Positions 45,568 to 54,140 of a stretch of DNA of 64,000 nucleotides are shown here, in pieces. The position numbers and the translations under genes were made by a program. Source of the stretch: Nitrosospira multiformis (GTDB taxonomy: Bacteria; Pseudomonadota; Gammaproteobacteria; Burkholderiales; Nitrosomonadaceae); the NCBI RefSeq assembly GCF_900111585.1, contig NZ_FOHI01000004.1:124001-188000 (forward strand), written 5' to 3'. How positions within the stretch are numbered: position 1 is the stretch's first letter; each line of letters opens with the position of its first letter. Below the pieces are notes generated by a model that was not told the DNA's origin, did no database searches, and saw nothing but the letters and a program-made list of their open reading frames with translations.

Positions 45568-46446
45568 ATGATTCGATTTCTGAGCGATACAACTTTATCA
45601 GGATATCTTTACGGGAAGGGAACTGCTGTGTCCTTCGATAAAAGTGTTGAGGACAGTCTGATAGCACTGAAGAGTGCTGAAGCGTACGATCCTGACGGAT
45701 TCCATCCTTATTACCACTTTCACGGCTTCACGGGAAACCAGGTTGCAGACGACGATAAATTTTACGATCTGACAGGAATAAACCATGCTTCGCGCGGCGT
45801 AAACCTGTCGGTCTCGCAACTGTGGACGCCGAATTCCGGCTATGCGTCCACGATTGACCCGGCAAGCGGTGCAACCGATTCCGTATTGCGCATTCCCAAT
45901 CTGAACTATGACTATGCGGGTGGCGAGAAGCTGATTATCTGGTGGCTTGGCAAGGTTACGGCAGAAACAATACCTGCCCGGATGATGGGCGATGGTTATG
46001 GTACGTCCCCAGGACAGGGAGGCATTCGTATCGCATTATACACAACCGGATTTGTCGGTTTCGTACTGTCGGGTGCTACCGAAGTTTACTCTTCAAATGG
46101 GCACAAGAGCATTTCCGGCGGCGTGCACAGTTTTGCCATAGCCATAAGCGGTGGTGGGCAGAAGGGGCAGCACGGCATATGGGTGGACGAGGAATATTCA
46201 TTCTCTGAAGGCTCATATACCTCGCTAGCCGGCGGGATAGATACACGCAATTCCAACACGTTCAACATCGGCACATCCTACCCTGCGTCTGCCAAATCCA
46301 CTTTGGGTATCGCAACGGCTACGAGGGCTTTGGTAATACTCAAGCTTCCTGCCAGCTATCCCATGCCTTCTGTGGGAACTCTGACAAGTGTTTTTCAACA
46401 GCTTCGCTCGAATCCGGGCAATCCCATTTTGAGGAGCGCGTTCTGA
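45568..46446 (+). CDS. Phage LamG-like protein, cassette copy 1
   Basis: 292 aa. The N-terminal about 40 residues (MIRFLSDTTLSGYLYGKG...) are the module shared with the post-portal protein at 42913. The rest reads as a concanavalin/LamG-type beta-sandwich (WWLGKVTAETIPARMMGDGYGTSPGQGG, HSFAIAISGGGQKGQHGIWVDEEYSF, TFNIGTSYPA). It could bind host polysaccharide. About nine in ten residues match the copy at 47269. Its TGA overlaps the ATG of the next gene. Confidence 0.72.
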   Translation: MIRFLSDTTLSGYLYGKGTAVSFDKSVEDSLIALKSAEAYDPDGFHPYYHFHGFTGNQVADDDKFYDLTGINHASRGVNLSVSQLWTPNSGYASTIDPASGATDSVLRIPNLNYDYAGGEKLIIWWLGKVTAETIPARMMGDGYGTSPGQGGIRIALYTTGFVGFVLSGATEVYSSNGHKSISGGVHSFAIAISGGGQKGQHGIWVDEEYSFSEGSYTSLAGGIDTRNSNTFNIGTSYPASAKSTLGIATATRALVILKLPASYPMPSVGTLTSVFQQLRSNPGNPILRSAF

Positions 46447-47183
46447 TGACTCAGTTATCCAATTTTCCTCTTGACGTCGACTTCGCCGGTACGTATTTAC
46501 AGGCAAATGGCATCGAGGGCCCGGGAAATAAGATGCTGAGCGGAATTTCTGATCGACTTGAGATTATCAACGGAGCAGCCAGAACAACGTTATACGGTGC
46601 GGACCGGCAAACAAACTACGGGTACAGAACCGAAATACGACTCGGAACATTTCCTAATTCCGGCGAATGCTGGTCCTCAGTAGATTTCATGATTGATCCC
46701 TCGTGGACAACTAACGGAGTTTCTGGTCTCGGTTCCTGGTATCCGACACCGGATGCCGGGGAAGAGTTGCTTGTTAAGCACGTCAATATCGGTTTGCGTC
46801 TCGTGAATAGAGATACGCTCTTTGTGAATGTCCCTGCTGCGGTGTTGCCTGCTGTAAGTAGTACGGGCAAGACAGTTGCGATTGCCAAGATACAGCAAGG
46901 GCAGTGGCATACTGTAACGATCAGAGTAAATCTGCAAACAACTGCTGTTGGATGGCGCGAGGTTTATCTGGACCACGTGAAGATTTTCGGGGAATACAAC
47001 GTACCCACGGCTTATGAGGACGCAGTTGGTCCCAGTTTCAAGATGGGGCCAAGAACGCTCGTCCAGGACTATGACAAGGTGAGAATGTGGGTACGGAACG
47101 CCAAGCAATGGATTGGCAATGAAAGTTTCTCGACGGTGATGAGGGAAGCGCCAGTGTCGCCCTCGAGAATGCTGCGGCAATAA
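46446..47183 (+). CDS. Phage polysaccharide-lyase-like jelly-roll protein, copy 1
   Basis: 245 aa, start coupled (TGATG) to the LamG-like gene. Beta-rich, with YRTEIRLGTFPNSGECW, WHTVTIRVNLQ, GWREVYLDHVKIFGEYN and FKMGPRTL, a pattern like heparin-lyase/family-20 polysaccharide lyases of the concanavalin fold. No family match can be proven by eye. The sister copy at 48147 is about three-quarters identical, clearly less than the LamG pair, with differences in patches. Likely a receptor-degrading or -binding domain. Confidence 0.6.
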   Translation: MTQLSNFPLDVDFAGTYLQANGIEGPGNKMLSGISDRLEIINGAARTTLYGADRQTNYGYRTEIRLGTFPNSGECWSSVDFMIDPSWTTNGVSGLGSWYPTPDAGEELLVKHVNIGLRLVNRDTLFVNVPAAVLPAVSSTGKTVAIAKIQQGQWHTVTIRVNLQTTAVGWREVYLDHVKIFGEYNVPTAYEDAVGPSFKMGPRTLVQDYDKVRMWVRNAKQWIGNESFSTVMREAPVSPSRMLRQ

Positions 47184-47205
47184 CGTTTTAATCAGACTCT
47201 ATCGA

Positions 47206-47235
47206 GCCGCCTCTGGAAACAGTGGCGGTTTTTTT
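47206..47235 (+). terminator. Intrinsic terminator (copy 2 of 3)
   Basis: GCCGCC (47206-47211), loop, GGCGG (47224-47228), seven T. It forms the boundary between cassette units 1 and 2. Confidence 0.85.
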
Positions 47236-47268
47236 ATTTGGATAAACGGAAAGGGAAAGGGTAAATAT

Positions 47269-48147
47269 ATGATTCGATTTCTGAGCGACACAACTTTGTC
47301 AGGATATCCTTACGGGAAGGGAACTGTTGCGTCCTTCGATAAAAGTGTTGAGGACAGTCTGATAGCACAGAAGAGTGCTGAAGCATACGATCCTGACGGA
47401 TTCCATCCTTATTACCACTTTCACGGCTTCACGGGAAAGCAGGTTGCAGACGACGATAAATTTTACGATCTGACAGGAATAAACCATGCTTCGCGCGGCG
47501 TAAACCTGTCGGTCTCGCAACTGTGGACGCCGAATTCCGGCTATGCGTCCACGATTGACCCGGCAAGCGGTGCAACCGATTCCGTATTGCATATTCCCAA
47601 TCTGAACTATGACTATGCGAGTGGCGAGAAGCTGATTGTCTGGTGGCTTGGCAAAGTCACACCCGAGGGTTCGGTCGCTCGAATGATGGGCGATGGTTAT
47701 GGTACGTCCCCAGGACAGCGGGGCATTAATATTGTATTGCAAACAACCGGACTTGCCGGTTTCGTACTGTCGGGTGCTACCGAAGTTTACTCTTTAAATG
47801 GGCACAAGAGCATTTCCGGCGGCCTGCACAGTTTTGCTATAGCCGTAAGCGGTGGGGCGCAGGGGGGGCAGCACGGCATATGGGTGGACGAGGAATATTC
47901 ATTCTCTGAAGGCTCATATACTTCGCTAGCCGGCGGGATAGATACACGCAATTCCAACGCGTTCAACATCGGCACATCCTACCCTGCGTCTGCCAAATCC
48001 ACTTTGGGTATCGCAACGGCTACGAGGGCTTTGGTAATACTCCGGCTGCCTGCCAACTATCCCATGCCCTCCGTGAAAACTCTGACAAGTGTTTTTCAAC
48101 AGCTTCGCTCGAATCCGGGCAATCCCATTTTGAGGAGCGCGTTCTGA
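47269..48147 (+). CDS. Phage LamG-like protein, cassette copy 2
   Basis: 292 aa, same length as copy 1. Differences cluster at about residues 131-160 (PEGSVARMM, GQRGINIVLQTTGLAG) and in scattered single changes; the N-terminal module and the HFHGFTG...FYDLTG part are almost unchanged. Intact, with a TGATG link to the next gene. AAAGGGAAAGGG before the ATG can serve as ribosome binding site. Confidence 0.72.
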   Translation: MIRFLSDTTLSGYPYGKGTVASFDKSVEDSLIAQKSAEAYDPDGFHPYYHFHGFTGKQVADDDKFYDLTGINHASRGVNLSVSQLWTPNSGYASTIDPASGATDSVLHIPNLNYDYASGEKLIVWWLGKVTPEGSVARMMGDGYGTSPGQRGINIVLQTTGLAGFVLSGATEVYSLNGHKSISGGLHSFAIAVSGGAQGGQHGIWVDEEYSFSEGSYTSLAGGIDTRNSNAFNIGTSYPASAKSTLGIATATRALVILRLPANYPMPSVKTLTSVFQQLRSNPGNPILRSAF

Positions 48148-48884
48148 TGACTCAGTTATTCAATTTTCCTCTTGACGTCGATTTCGCCGGTACGTATTTA
48201 CAGGCAAATGGCATGGAGGGGCCTGGAAATACCATGCTGGCCGGGATGAGCGATCATATCAAGATTGTGGATGGAGCGGCACAACTGACGCTGTATGGCA
48301 CAGACGCAGAAACAAATTTCGGTCATAGAACCGAAGTCAGTTTTCCTGCATTTCCTAATTCCGGCGAATGCTGGTCCTCAGTAGATTTCATGATTGATCC
48401 TTTGTGGACAACTAACGGGGTTTCTGGTCTCGGTTCCTGGTATCCGACACCGGATGCCGGGGAAGAGTTGGTTGTTAAACACGTTAACATCGGTCTGCGC
48501 ATTGTCGATCAGGAAACGCTTTTTGTGGCCGTCCCCGCGACTACGCTTCCGGCAGTAACTTCAACCGGAAGGATTGTAGCAGCAAGGAAGGTGGAAAAAG
48601 GCAAGTGGCATAACGTCACGATTCGCGCAAATCTACAAACAAACGCTACCGGCTGGCGCGAGGTTTATCTGGACCGCATGAAGATTTTCGGGGAATACAA
48701 CGTACCCACGGCTTATGAGGACGCAAATGGTCCCTATTTCAAGGTGGGACCAAGAACGCTTTCTCAGGACTATGACATGGTGAGAATGTGGGTACGGAAC
48801 GTCAAGCAATGGACTGGCAACGAAAGTTTTCCGGCGGTTATGGAGGAAGTGCCAGTGTCGCCCTTAAGAATGCTGCAGCAATAA
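48147..48884 (+). CDS. Phage polysaccharide-lyase-like jelly-roll protein, copy 2
   Basis: 245 aa. Identical to copy 1 in blocks (PNSGECWSSVDFMIDP, SGLGSWYPTPDAGEEL, FGEYNVPTAYED) and clearly different in others (HIKIVDGAAQLTLYGTD, EVSFPAFP, TTLPAVTSTGRIVAARKVEKG). The patchy pattern suggests gene conversion between copies or selection for change on exposed loops. Both copies are open, so both may be made. Confidence 0.6.
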   Translation: MTQLFNFPLDVDFAGTYLQANGMEGPGNTMLAGMSDHIKIVDGAAQLTLYGTDAETNFGHRTEVSFPAFPNSGECWSSVDFMIDPLWTTNGVSGLGSWYPTPDAGEELVVKHVNIGLRIVDQETLFVAVPATTLPAVTSTGRIVAARKVEKGKWHNVTIRANLQTNATGWREVYLDRMKIFGEYNVPTAYEDANGPYFKVGPRTLSQDYDMVRMWVRNVKQWTGNESFPAVMEEVPVSPLRMLQQ

Positions 48885-48906
48885 CGTTTTAATCAGACTC
48901 TATCGA

Positions 48907-48936
48907 GCCGCCTCTGGAAACAGTGGCGGCTTTTTT
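48907..48936 (+). terminator. Intrinsic terminator (copy 3 of 3)
   Basis: GCCGCC (48907-48912), loop, GGCGGC (48925-48930), six T. It is followed by the scaffold leader. Confidence 0.85.
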
Positions 48937-49079
48937 ACTGGCTTTCATGCGAACGCTAGCGGCAATTGCAGTAGTAGTCCTGGAAACCTCTGATCAACGC
49001 ACTTCTTGTGTTGCTCGGGGTTTTTTTGAACCCTGCTCAAGGCAGGCCCGCTCACTGGGTTAAGTAGTTTGGAGGAAAG

Positions 49080-50042
49080 ATGGAATTGGATCAGCTTACG
49101 GATGAGCAAATCGCAAATCTTACGCCGGAACAAATCGAAATATTGGAAAGCGACCCGAATAAGCTCGCAGAAATTCTAGGCAGGCAGGAAGCACCTGAGG
49201 AAGAGGAAACGGAGAAATCCAGCTCCGATGTGAAGGACGGCATGCCCGGTAAGGCGAGCGGCGATGAAAGTGAAGATGAGCCTGTCGTTCTGAACAAGAG
49301 CGGCAAGGGGACCATTCCCTACCAGAAGCACAAGGAACTGCGGGTAGAGAACTCGGCGCTGCGTGAGCAGCTAAAATCCGCGCAAGGCAAACTCGATGAA
49401 TTCCTGATGCGGAAAGAGGAAGCAAAGGAAGTAGAGACCGTTGCGCTGGATGAAAAACTCAAGACGCACCTGGAGGCTCTGAAAGAAGAAATGCCTCAAC
49501 TTCATCAGGTACTCAGCGCGCTACTCGAGGGAAGTCGGAAGCAAGGCGAAAGGCTGGAGCAAACGCTGCGGGAGCTGGAGCGCGAAAAGGAGGAATCGGA
49601 GCGCACAAGCCAAGTGAGTACTGCAGAGCAAGTCGCCGAGGCAAAGGACAATAACCCAGATCTGGTGCATTGGGAAAGTAATGACCCTGGCGCCTGGGAA
49701 GAAGCGCTGAAGCAGGACGAAATTCTGAGAATCAATACGAAGTGGGCAGAAAAGCCTTATGCAGAGCGGTTCCAGGAGGTTGTCCGTCGTGTCAGGGCGA
49801 TTATGCCGGAAGCCTCCACTCCAAAAAAGAAATCCGATCCGGGAATGATGAAAGCGGATGTGCAAGCCAAGCTTGAGGCAGCCCCGGTGAGGAAGCCTGT
49901 AACTCTATCAGACATTCAGGGTGGAGCAAATCCAGCCTCTGAACGTGAGCAGCTTGAGAGTCTGAGCCCATTTGAACTTGCTCAGAAGCTGATGAAGATG
50001 CCCACGCATCAGGCGGCAGCCTTGAGAGCCGAACTTGATTAA
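49080..50042 (+). CDS. Phage scaffold-like head assembly protein
   Basis: 320 aa, acidic and helical: N-terminal LTDEQIANLTPEQIEIL, a Glu/Ser-rich linker, a long coiled coil (KELRVENSALREQLKSAQGKL to LERTLRELEREKEESERT, about 85-180) and a C-terminal helical region (LSPFELAQKLMKMPTH). The place between portal and capsid, with this composition, fits a scaffold protein. GGAGGAAAG precedes the ATG. Confidence 0.75.
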   Translation: MELDQLTDEQIANLTPEQIEILESDPNKLAEILGRQEAPEEEETEKSSSDVKDGMPGKASGDESEDEPVVLNKSGKGTIPYQKHKELRVENSALREQLKSAQGKLDEFLMRKEEAKEVETVALDEKLKTHLEALKEEMPQLHQVLSALLEGSRKQGERLEQTLRELEREKEESERTSQVSTAEQVAEAKDNNPDLVHWESNDPGAWEEALKQDEILRINTKWAEKPYAERFQEVVRRVRAIMPEASTPKKKSDPGMMKADVQAKLEAAPVRKPVTLSDIQGGANPASEREQLESLSPFELAQKLMKMPTHQAAALRAELD

Positions 50043-50056
50043 GGATTATTGATTAA

Positions 50057-51328
50057 ATGGCTGAAACAAACGTAGCAAGCGGAAGTTCACTGGCAGTCAA
50101 ACATTATAGCGCGGCGCTCTTCGCCAACACGCTCAAAGGATCCACAGCGATTGACAGCCTTGTCGGCCCGGTCGAGCCTTCAGTAGCAATGCAGAAAATT
50201 GCCGGTCAAACAAATCCGGGCATGCCTATTGTGCGTATCGATAATTTAATGAAAAGTGCTGGCGATGTCGTATCGCTCGATCTGGTCGATACGGTGGGCG
50301 GTGAACCGTTGATGGGCGATGTCAATCGTGAAGGACGGGGCAGTGCACTTTCGTTTTCCTCGATGGAGATCAAGATCGATCTATCCAGTAAGGTCATCGA
50401 TGCCGGTGGCAGCATGTCGCAGCAACGCACCAAGCATCAGTTGCGTGAAATTGCCCTGGCGCAATTGTCAGGTTATTTTCCCCGTCTCGACGCTCAGGAA
50501 ACACTGGTGCATCTTGCAGGAGCACGCGGTTCGCAAACGGGTTCGGACTGGACAGTACCGCTTCAAACCGCACCGAACTTCAGTTCCATAATGGTGAACC
50601 CCGTGAAGGCCCCTACCTATAATCGTCATTTTGTAGTGAACGGCGCCAATTTGACTTCAGGGGGACAGCAGTTGGGATCCATCGTTTCAACGGATGGCCT
50701 GCGCTTGTCGCATCTGGATCTGCTGCGGAAGAGGCTTGATGACATGGACCAGCCATTGCAATCCGTCAAACTGGCAGGGGATCGAGCCGCCCAGACTTCC
50801 AAGATGTGGGTATTTCTCGCTACACCCAATCAGTACTCGCTCCTTTTGACCGAAGGTTCGTTACGTGCATTCCAGCAGAACGCCATCAATCGAGCGGCAT
50901 ATTTTGACGAGCGCCATCCGCTGTTTGCCGGTGAGGTTGGGATGTGGAATGGCATTCTGGTGATCAAGAATGAGCGTGCGATCCGTTTTATGCCTGGCGA
51001 AAGCACGAAGATAGTTACCGCAGCAAACGCGGCAGCTGCAACAGAAACCGATCAAGCTGTCAATGGAGCATTGACTGCCGGGTACGCGATCGAGCGCGGA
51101 TTATTATTAGGCGCACAAGCACTGGGTGTCGCTTATGGCAAAACCAGGGTCAGCGGAATGCAGTTCGGATGGAAGGAGCATTGGTATAACTTTGAAAGTA
51201 ACCTGGAAGTGATGGGTGAGAAGGTTTGCGGCAAAGCGAAAACCCGTTTCTCTATCGACGATGGAACAGGTTTCAAGGTACCGACCGACTTTGGCGTGAT
51301 TGCGGTTGACTCGGCTGTACCGCTTTAA
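50057..51328 (+). CDS. Major capsid protein (N4-gp56/DUF4043 type)
   Basis: 423 aa. Starts MAETNVASGSSLAVKHYSAALF and carries SLDLVDTVGGEPLMGDVNREG, the KIDLSSKVIDAGGSMSQQRT stretch and ERGLLLGAQALGVAYGK, patterns known from N4-gp56-family capsid proteins. HK97-type fold by family. It follows the scaffold gene by 14 bases. Confidence 0.85.
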   Translation: MAETNVASGSSLAVKHYSAALFANTLKGSTAIDSLVGPVEPSVAMQKIAGQTNPGMPIVRIDNLMKSAGDVVSLDLVDTVGGEPLMGDVNREGRGSALSFSSMEIKIDLSSKVIDAGGSMSQQRTKHQLREIALAQLSGYFPRLDAQETLVHLAGARGSQTGSDWTVPLQTAPNFSSIMVNPVKAPTYNRHFVVNGANLTSGGQQLGSIVSTDGLRLSHLDLLRKRLDDMDQPLQSVKLAGDRAAQTSKMWVFLATPNQYSLLLTEGSLRAFQQNAINRAAYFDERHPLFAGEVGMWNGILVIKNERAIRFMPGESTKIVTAANAAAATETDQAVNGALTAGYAIERGLLLGAQALGVAYGKTRVSGMQFGWKEHWYNFESNLEVMGEKVCGKAKTRFSIDDGTGFKVPTDFGVIAVDSAVPL

Positions 51329-51352
51329 TCCGTTTTAACCAGTTTTATACAG

Positions 51353-51379
51353 TGAAAGCGGAGTTAATGTCCGCTTTCA
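51353..51379 (+). terminator. Hairpin between capsid and next gene
   Basis: TGAAAGCGGA (51353-51362) pairs with TCCGCTTTCA (51370-51379) around GTTAATG. A short T-run follows nine bases later. It may reduce transcription after the capsid gene. Confidence 0.6.
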
Positions 51380-51404
51380 ACCATCACTTTTTCGAGAGAT
51401 ATAA

Positions 51405-51845
51405 ATGGCTACTTTTAGCGCACCAGATCTGAACAGCAAAGTGATGCCCATGGGCAACTATGGCAACGCCGCAGTGGTTTATGGCACAGCAACGCCCTCA
51501 TCCGGGGTGGTTGGAAGCATCTATCGTCCGGTCAGAATTCCGGCTGGCATGAGTGTTACGGCGTTACGGATAGTAAATGACGATCTGGATACAGGAGGCA
51601 CCACGTTTGCTGTAAAAATCGGCTATACCCCAGTCGACTCCGGGCAAGGTCCTGTCGAGGATGATGATTATTTTTCCGCTGCTACAACAATTTTATCCGG
51701 TGTGGCTCTGACCGACCTAAGATTTCAACCTATCAAATTCGAAAAAGATGTCTACGTTATCCTGACGGTAACTGCACCGGCCATTGCATTTATTTCGGGC
51801 AATATCACTGCAATCGTCACGGGCGAGGCGACAGGCATCAAGTAA
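51405..51845 (+). CDS. Phage structural protein, probable capsid decoration
   Basis: 146 aa, beta-rich (GSIYRPVRIPAGMSVTALRIVNDDLDTGGTTFAVKIGY, VYVILTVTAPAIAF). Place and size, directly after the capsid gene, fit a head decoration or head-completion protein. Family not recognised. Confidence 0.5.
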   Translation: MATFSAPDLNSKVMPMGNYGNAAVVYGTATPSSGVVGSIYRPVRIPAGMSVTALRIVNDDLDTGGTTFAVKIGYTPVDSGQGPVEDDDYFSAATTILSGVALTDLRFQPIKFEKDVYVILTVTAPAIAFISGNITAIVTGEATGIK

Positions 51846-51871
51846 AAGCAAGCAGTAATCAGGAAATCAAA

Positions 51872-51906
51872 GGCGATTCCCAGAGCCTCTGGGAATCGCC
51901 TTTTTA
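51872..51906 (+). terminator. Strong intrinsic terminator
   Basis: GGCGATTCCCAGAG (51872-51885) pairs with CTCTGGGAATCGCC (51887-51900), followed by TTTTT. The stem is perfect. It ends the capsid/decoration transcript. Confidence 0.9.
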
Positions 51907-51919
51907 TTGAGGATTTCAT

Positions 51920-52288
51920 ATGCCAAAAGTCAAATATATTGCCACCGGCATCAAGATTGACAGCATCAATGGGGTGGGATTGCGCTGGGAACCGGGCCAA
52001 GTGCGGAATGTAAGCGCTGAAGTTACTGAGAGGCTGCTCGTCTACTCCGATACCTGGATTCGCGTCCACGATGAGACGCTGGATAACGTTGTGCCGATCG
52101 GGCTGGCGCAAGCAGAGAAACCGGTTGAAGAACCGCTGCCGGTGATCGACTTTCATTCCATGGGTAAAAAAGCCCTGCTTGAGTTTGCCGAGCGCAAATA
52201 CAACGAACGGCTGGACAAGCGCCAAAACGAGGGAACGATACGGCATAAAGTGATTGCCCTGTTTTCCAAGAACGAGATGCCGGACTAA
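51920..52288 (+). CDS. Phage head-region hypothetical protein
   Basis: 122 aa. The N-terminal part (KYIATGIKIDSINGVGLRWEPGQVRNVSAEVTERLLVYSD) is like small beta modules of head-associated proteins. The C-terminal part is helical (KKALLEFAERKYNERLDKRQNEG). Stop and start overlap (TAATG) with the next gene. TGAGG lies before the ATG. Role unknown. Confidence 0.5.
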   Translation: MPKVKYIATGIKIDSINGVGLRWEPGQVRNVSAEVTERLLVYSDTWIRVHDETLDNVVPIGLAQAEKPVEEPLPVIDFHSMGKKALLEFAERKYNERLDKRQNEGTIRHKVIALFSKNEMPD

Positions 52289-52620
52289 TGCCATTATCAT
52301 ATCAGTCAATTGTCGAGTTGGCTCGCATCCCGCTCAATGACGACGACAAGACGCGTTATCCGGATACCGTATTATTGTCCTTTGCCAATCAGGGGATGCT
52401 GCAGATACTCAAACGACGACCGGATCTGTTCATAGGCAGGTTCAACAACCTGCCTGATGGGGAACGCGCCTTGGATGATGCTTTTCCGCTACCCCCTATA
52501 TACCTCCAGACAGTAGCGGATTATGTTACGGCCAGAGCAGAAATGTCTGACGATGAGCACGTCAATTCCGGCCGTGCCGCACTGTTCATGCAGTTATTCG
52601 GCTCCGAGGCGCAACCATGA
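52288..52620 (+). CDS. Head-tail adaptor-like phage protein
   Basis: 110 aa, mostly helical: SIVELARIPLNDDDKTRYPDTVLLSFANQGML, YLQTVADYVTARAEMSDDEHVNSGRAALFMQLFG. It has the look of podovirus adaptor/connector proteins (DUF6682-like). It overlaps the neighbours on both sides. Confidence 0.6.
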   Translation: MPLSYQSIVELARIPLNDDDKTRYPDTVLLSFANQGMLQILKRRPDLFIGRFNNLPDGERALDDAFPLPPIYLQTVADYVTARAEMSDDEHVNSGRAALFMQLFGSEAQP

Positions 52621-53240
52621 AATTGTGGAGCGATTTTTATGATCTGCTTATGCCAGAGCTGCCTGGATGTCCTGCAGCTGCAGCCGACAGTGCGTTACGC
52701 CAATCTTCTATAGCGTTTTGTGAGCAATCCCTGGCTTGGCAAACCGAGCATCAGCCTGTCTTCGTAATGGGGGGTATTGCAGAGTATCCCTTTTCTCCAC
52801 CTGAAGGCGCGGCAGTTCATTCCATCATAAATGCAGTGCTGGATGGAGAAGAAATAGAGTCTTTTGCTGGCGAAAAGAACATCACGATCAAAAACTGGAG
52901 TCGCCACACTGGCAAACCGCGGTATGTTCTTGGCGGTCCATCTTCGCTGACCCTGATTCCAACTCCGGATAGTAACGCGGTATTGGCAGTAACGGTTACG
53001 TTAAAACCTTCGGCCACCAGTACAGGGATTGATGACGGGCTATTCCACGAATACCGCGAAGCCATCATTCATGGCGCGATGGCGCGGCTAATGCTGTCAC
53101 CTAAAAAGCCCTATACCAATATCCAGCTAGCTGCCTATCATCAGCAACAGCTCATTATCAAGACGGCGGCAGCAGGCATGAGGGTAGCCAGAAGCTATGC
53201 CAGAGCGCCCTTCCAGACGGCAATCCTGAGACGAGGATAA
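52617..53240 (+). CDS. Head completion/tail connector-like phage protein
   Basis: 207 aa, starting in an ATGA overlap. WSDFYDLLMPELPGCPAAAADSALRQSSIAFCEQSLAWQ and EYREAIIHGAMARLMLSPKKPYTN are typical of a phage family found just after adaptor proteins. Probably part of the neck. No enzymatic motif. Confidence 0.55.
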   Translation: MKLWSDFYDLLMPELPGCPAAAADSALRQSSIAFCEQSLAWQTEHQPVFVMGGIAEYPFSPPEGAAVHSIINAVLDGEEIESFAGEKNITIKNWSRHTGKPRYVLGGPSSLTLIPTPDSNAVLAVTVTLKPSATSTGIDDGLFHEYREAIIHGAMARLMLSPKKPYTNIQLAAYHQQQLIIKTAAAGMRVARSYARAPFQTAILRRG

Positions 53241-53243
53241 AAC

Positions 53244-54140
53244 ATGGGACTCAAGTTCTCGAATTTTGGCAAGGCCATTATCAGTTCCGCCCCGAGCGGG
53301 ACAACAGGATTGAGCTTCACGGTGGAGGCCGGAAAGGGCGTTCTCTTTCCATCGCCCGGCATCGGAGATTATTTCTATGGCATATTCAAGGATGCTTCCG
53401 GCAACCGGGAAATTGTGAAAATCGAGGCACGTACGACCGACAGCTTAACCATCGCGCAAGGAGGGCGAGGACTGGACGGTACGGCTCCCCGTACCTGGGC
53501 AGCAGGCGATTACTTCGTTGCCGGCGTGACCAACATCGCCTTGCAGGAATCCCTTGCAAATCCAAATCTCCAAGCGCTTGGCGCCCTGGAAACGTCAGCC
53601 GATAAGATGGCCTATTTCAGTGGACCGGGCACAGCTGCATTGGCGAATCTGAGTTCCTATATCCGGAGCTTGCTGGATGATGATAATGCAGCGGCTGCAA
53701 GAGCGACTCTAGGCGCTGCGCCTGCGAGCCTCATTCCCCCTGGAACCGTTATGTCATTTTTTCAGGCGACGGCTCCGGCAGGCTGGACTCAGGTCACGAC
53801 GCACCATAATAAGGCACTGCGCGTTGTAGGAAGTGCCGGTGGCGGTTCGGGGGGTTCGGTCGCGTTCACGTCTGCCTTCACGTCGCAGGCAGTTTCGGGT
53901 TGGAACAGCGCGACGACATTGACTTCGGCGCAGATACCGGCGCATACGCACACTTTGAGTGTGTATGGGACATCAGGCGGAGGGGCTAACCCCAGCGGTG
54001 GGGGAGGTGGAATTATTACCGGAATGCCAATTACAGATGCCGGCACAGGTGGCGGTGGCTCGCACAGCCATATTTTTACCGGCACGGCCATCAACCTTGC
54101 CGTGCAGTACATCGACATAATCATAGCGAGTAAGGATTGA
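53244..54140 (+). CDS. Tail fibre protein with collar-type C-terminus
   Basis: 298 aa. The N-terminal half is beta-rich (SNFGKAIISSAPSGTTGLSFTVEAGKGVLFP, IKIEARTTDSLTIAQGGRGLDGTAPRTW). The C-terminal part has PPGTVMSFFQATAPAGWTQV, a His-containing IPAHTHTLSVYG and a Gly-rich GGGSHSHIF, the tail-collar/short-fibre pattern with paired His that may hold metal. It is followed by a small gene and a tail-assembly chaperone. Confidence 0.75.
   Translation: MGLKFSNFGKAIISSAPSGTTGLSFTVEAGKGVLFPSPGIGDYFYGIFKDASGNREIVKIEARTTDSLTIAQGGRGLDGTAPRTWAAGDYFVAGVTNIALQESLANPNLQALGALETSADKMAYFSGPGTAALANLSSYIRSLLDDDNAAAARATLGAAPASLIPPGTVMSFFQATAPAGWTQVTTHHNKALRVVGSAGGGSGGSVAFTSAFTSQAVSGWNSATTLTSAQIPAHTHTLSVYGTSGGGANPSGGGGGIITGMPITDAGTGGGGSHSHIFTGTAINLAVQYIDIIIASKD

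Larger units (their letters stand above)
45543..47235 (+). repeat. Tandem cassette duplication, unit 1 (about 1.69 kb)
   Basis: Begins with ATTTGGATAAACGGAAAGGG (45543-45562), contains the LamG-like and lyase-like genes and ends with the GCCGCC terminator. Unit 2 (47236-48929) starts with the same 20 bases at 47236-47255 and follows without a gap. Gene order, lengths and junctions are the same. Confidence 0.9.
47236..48929 (+). repeat. Tandem cassette duplication, unit 2 (about 1.69 kb)
   Basis: Second unit, with the same 20-base start and the same gene pair and terminator as unit 1. It runs into the leader of the intact scaffold gene. Confidence 0.9.
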
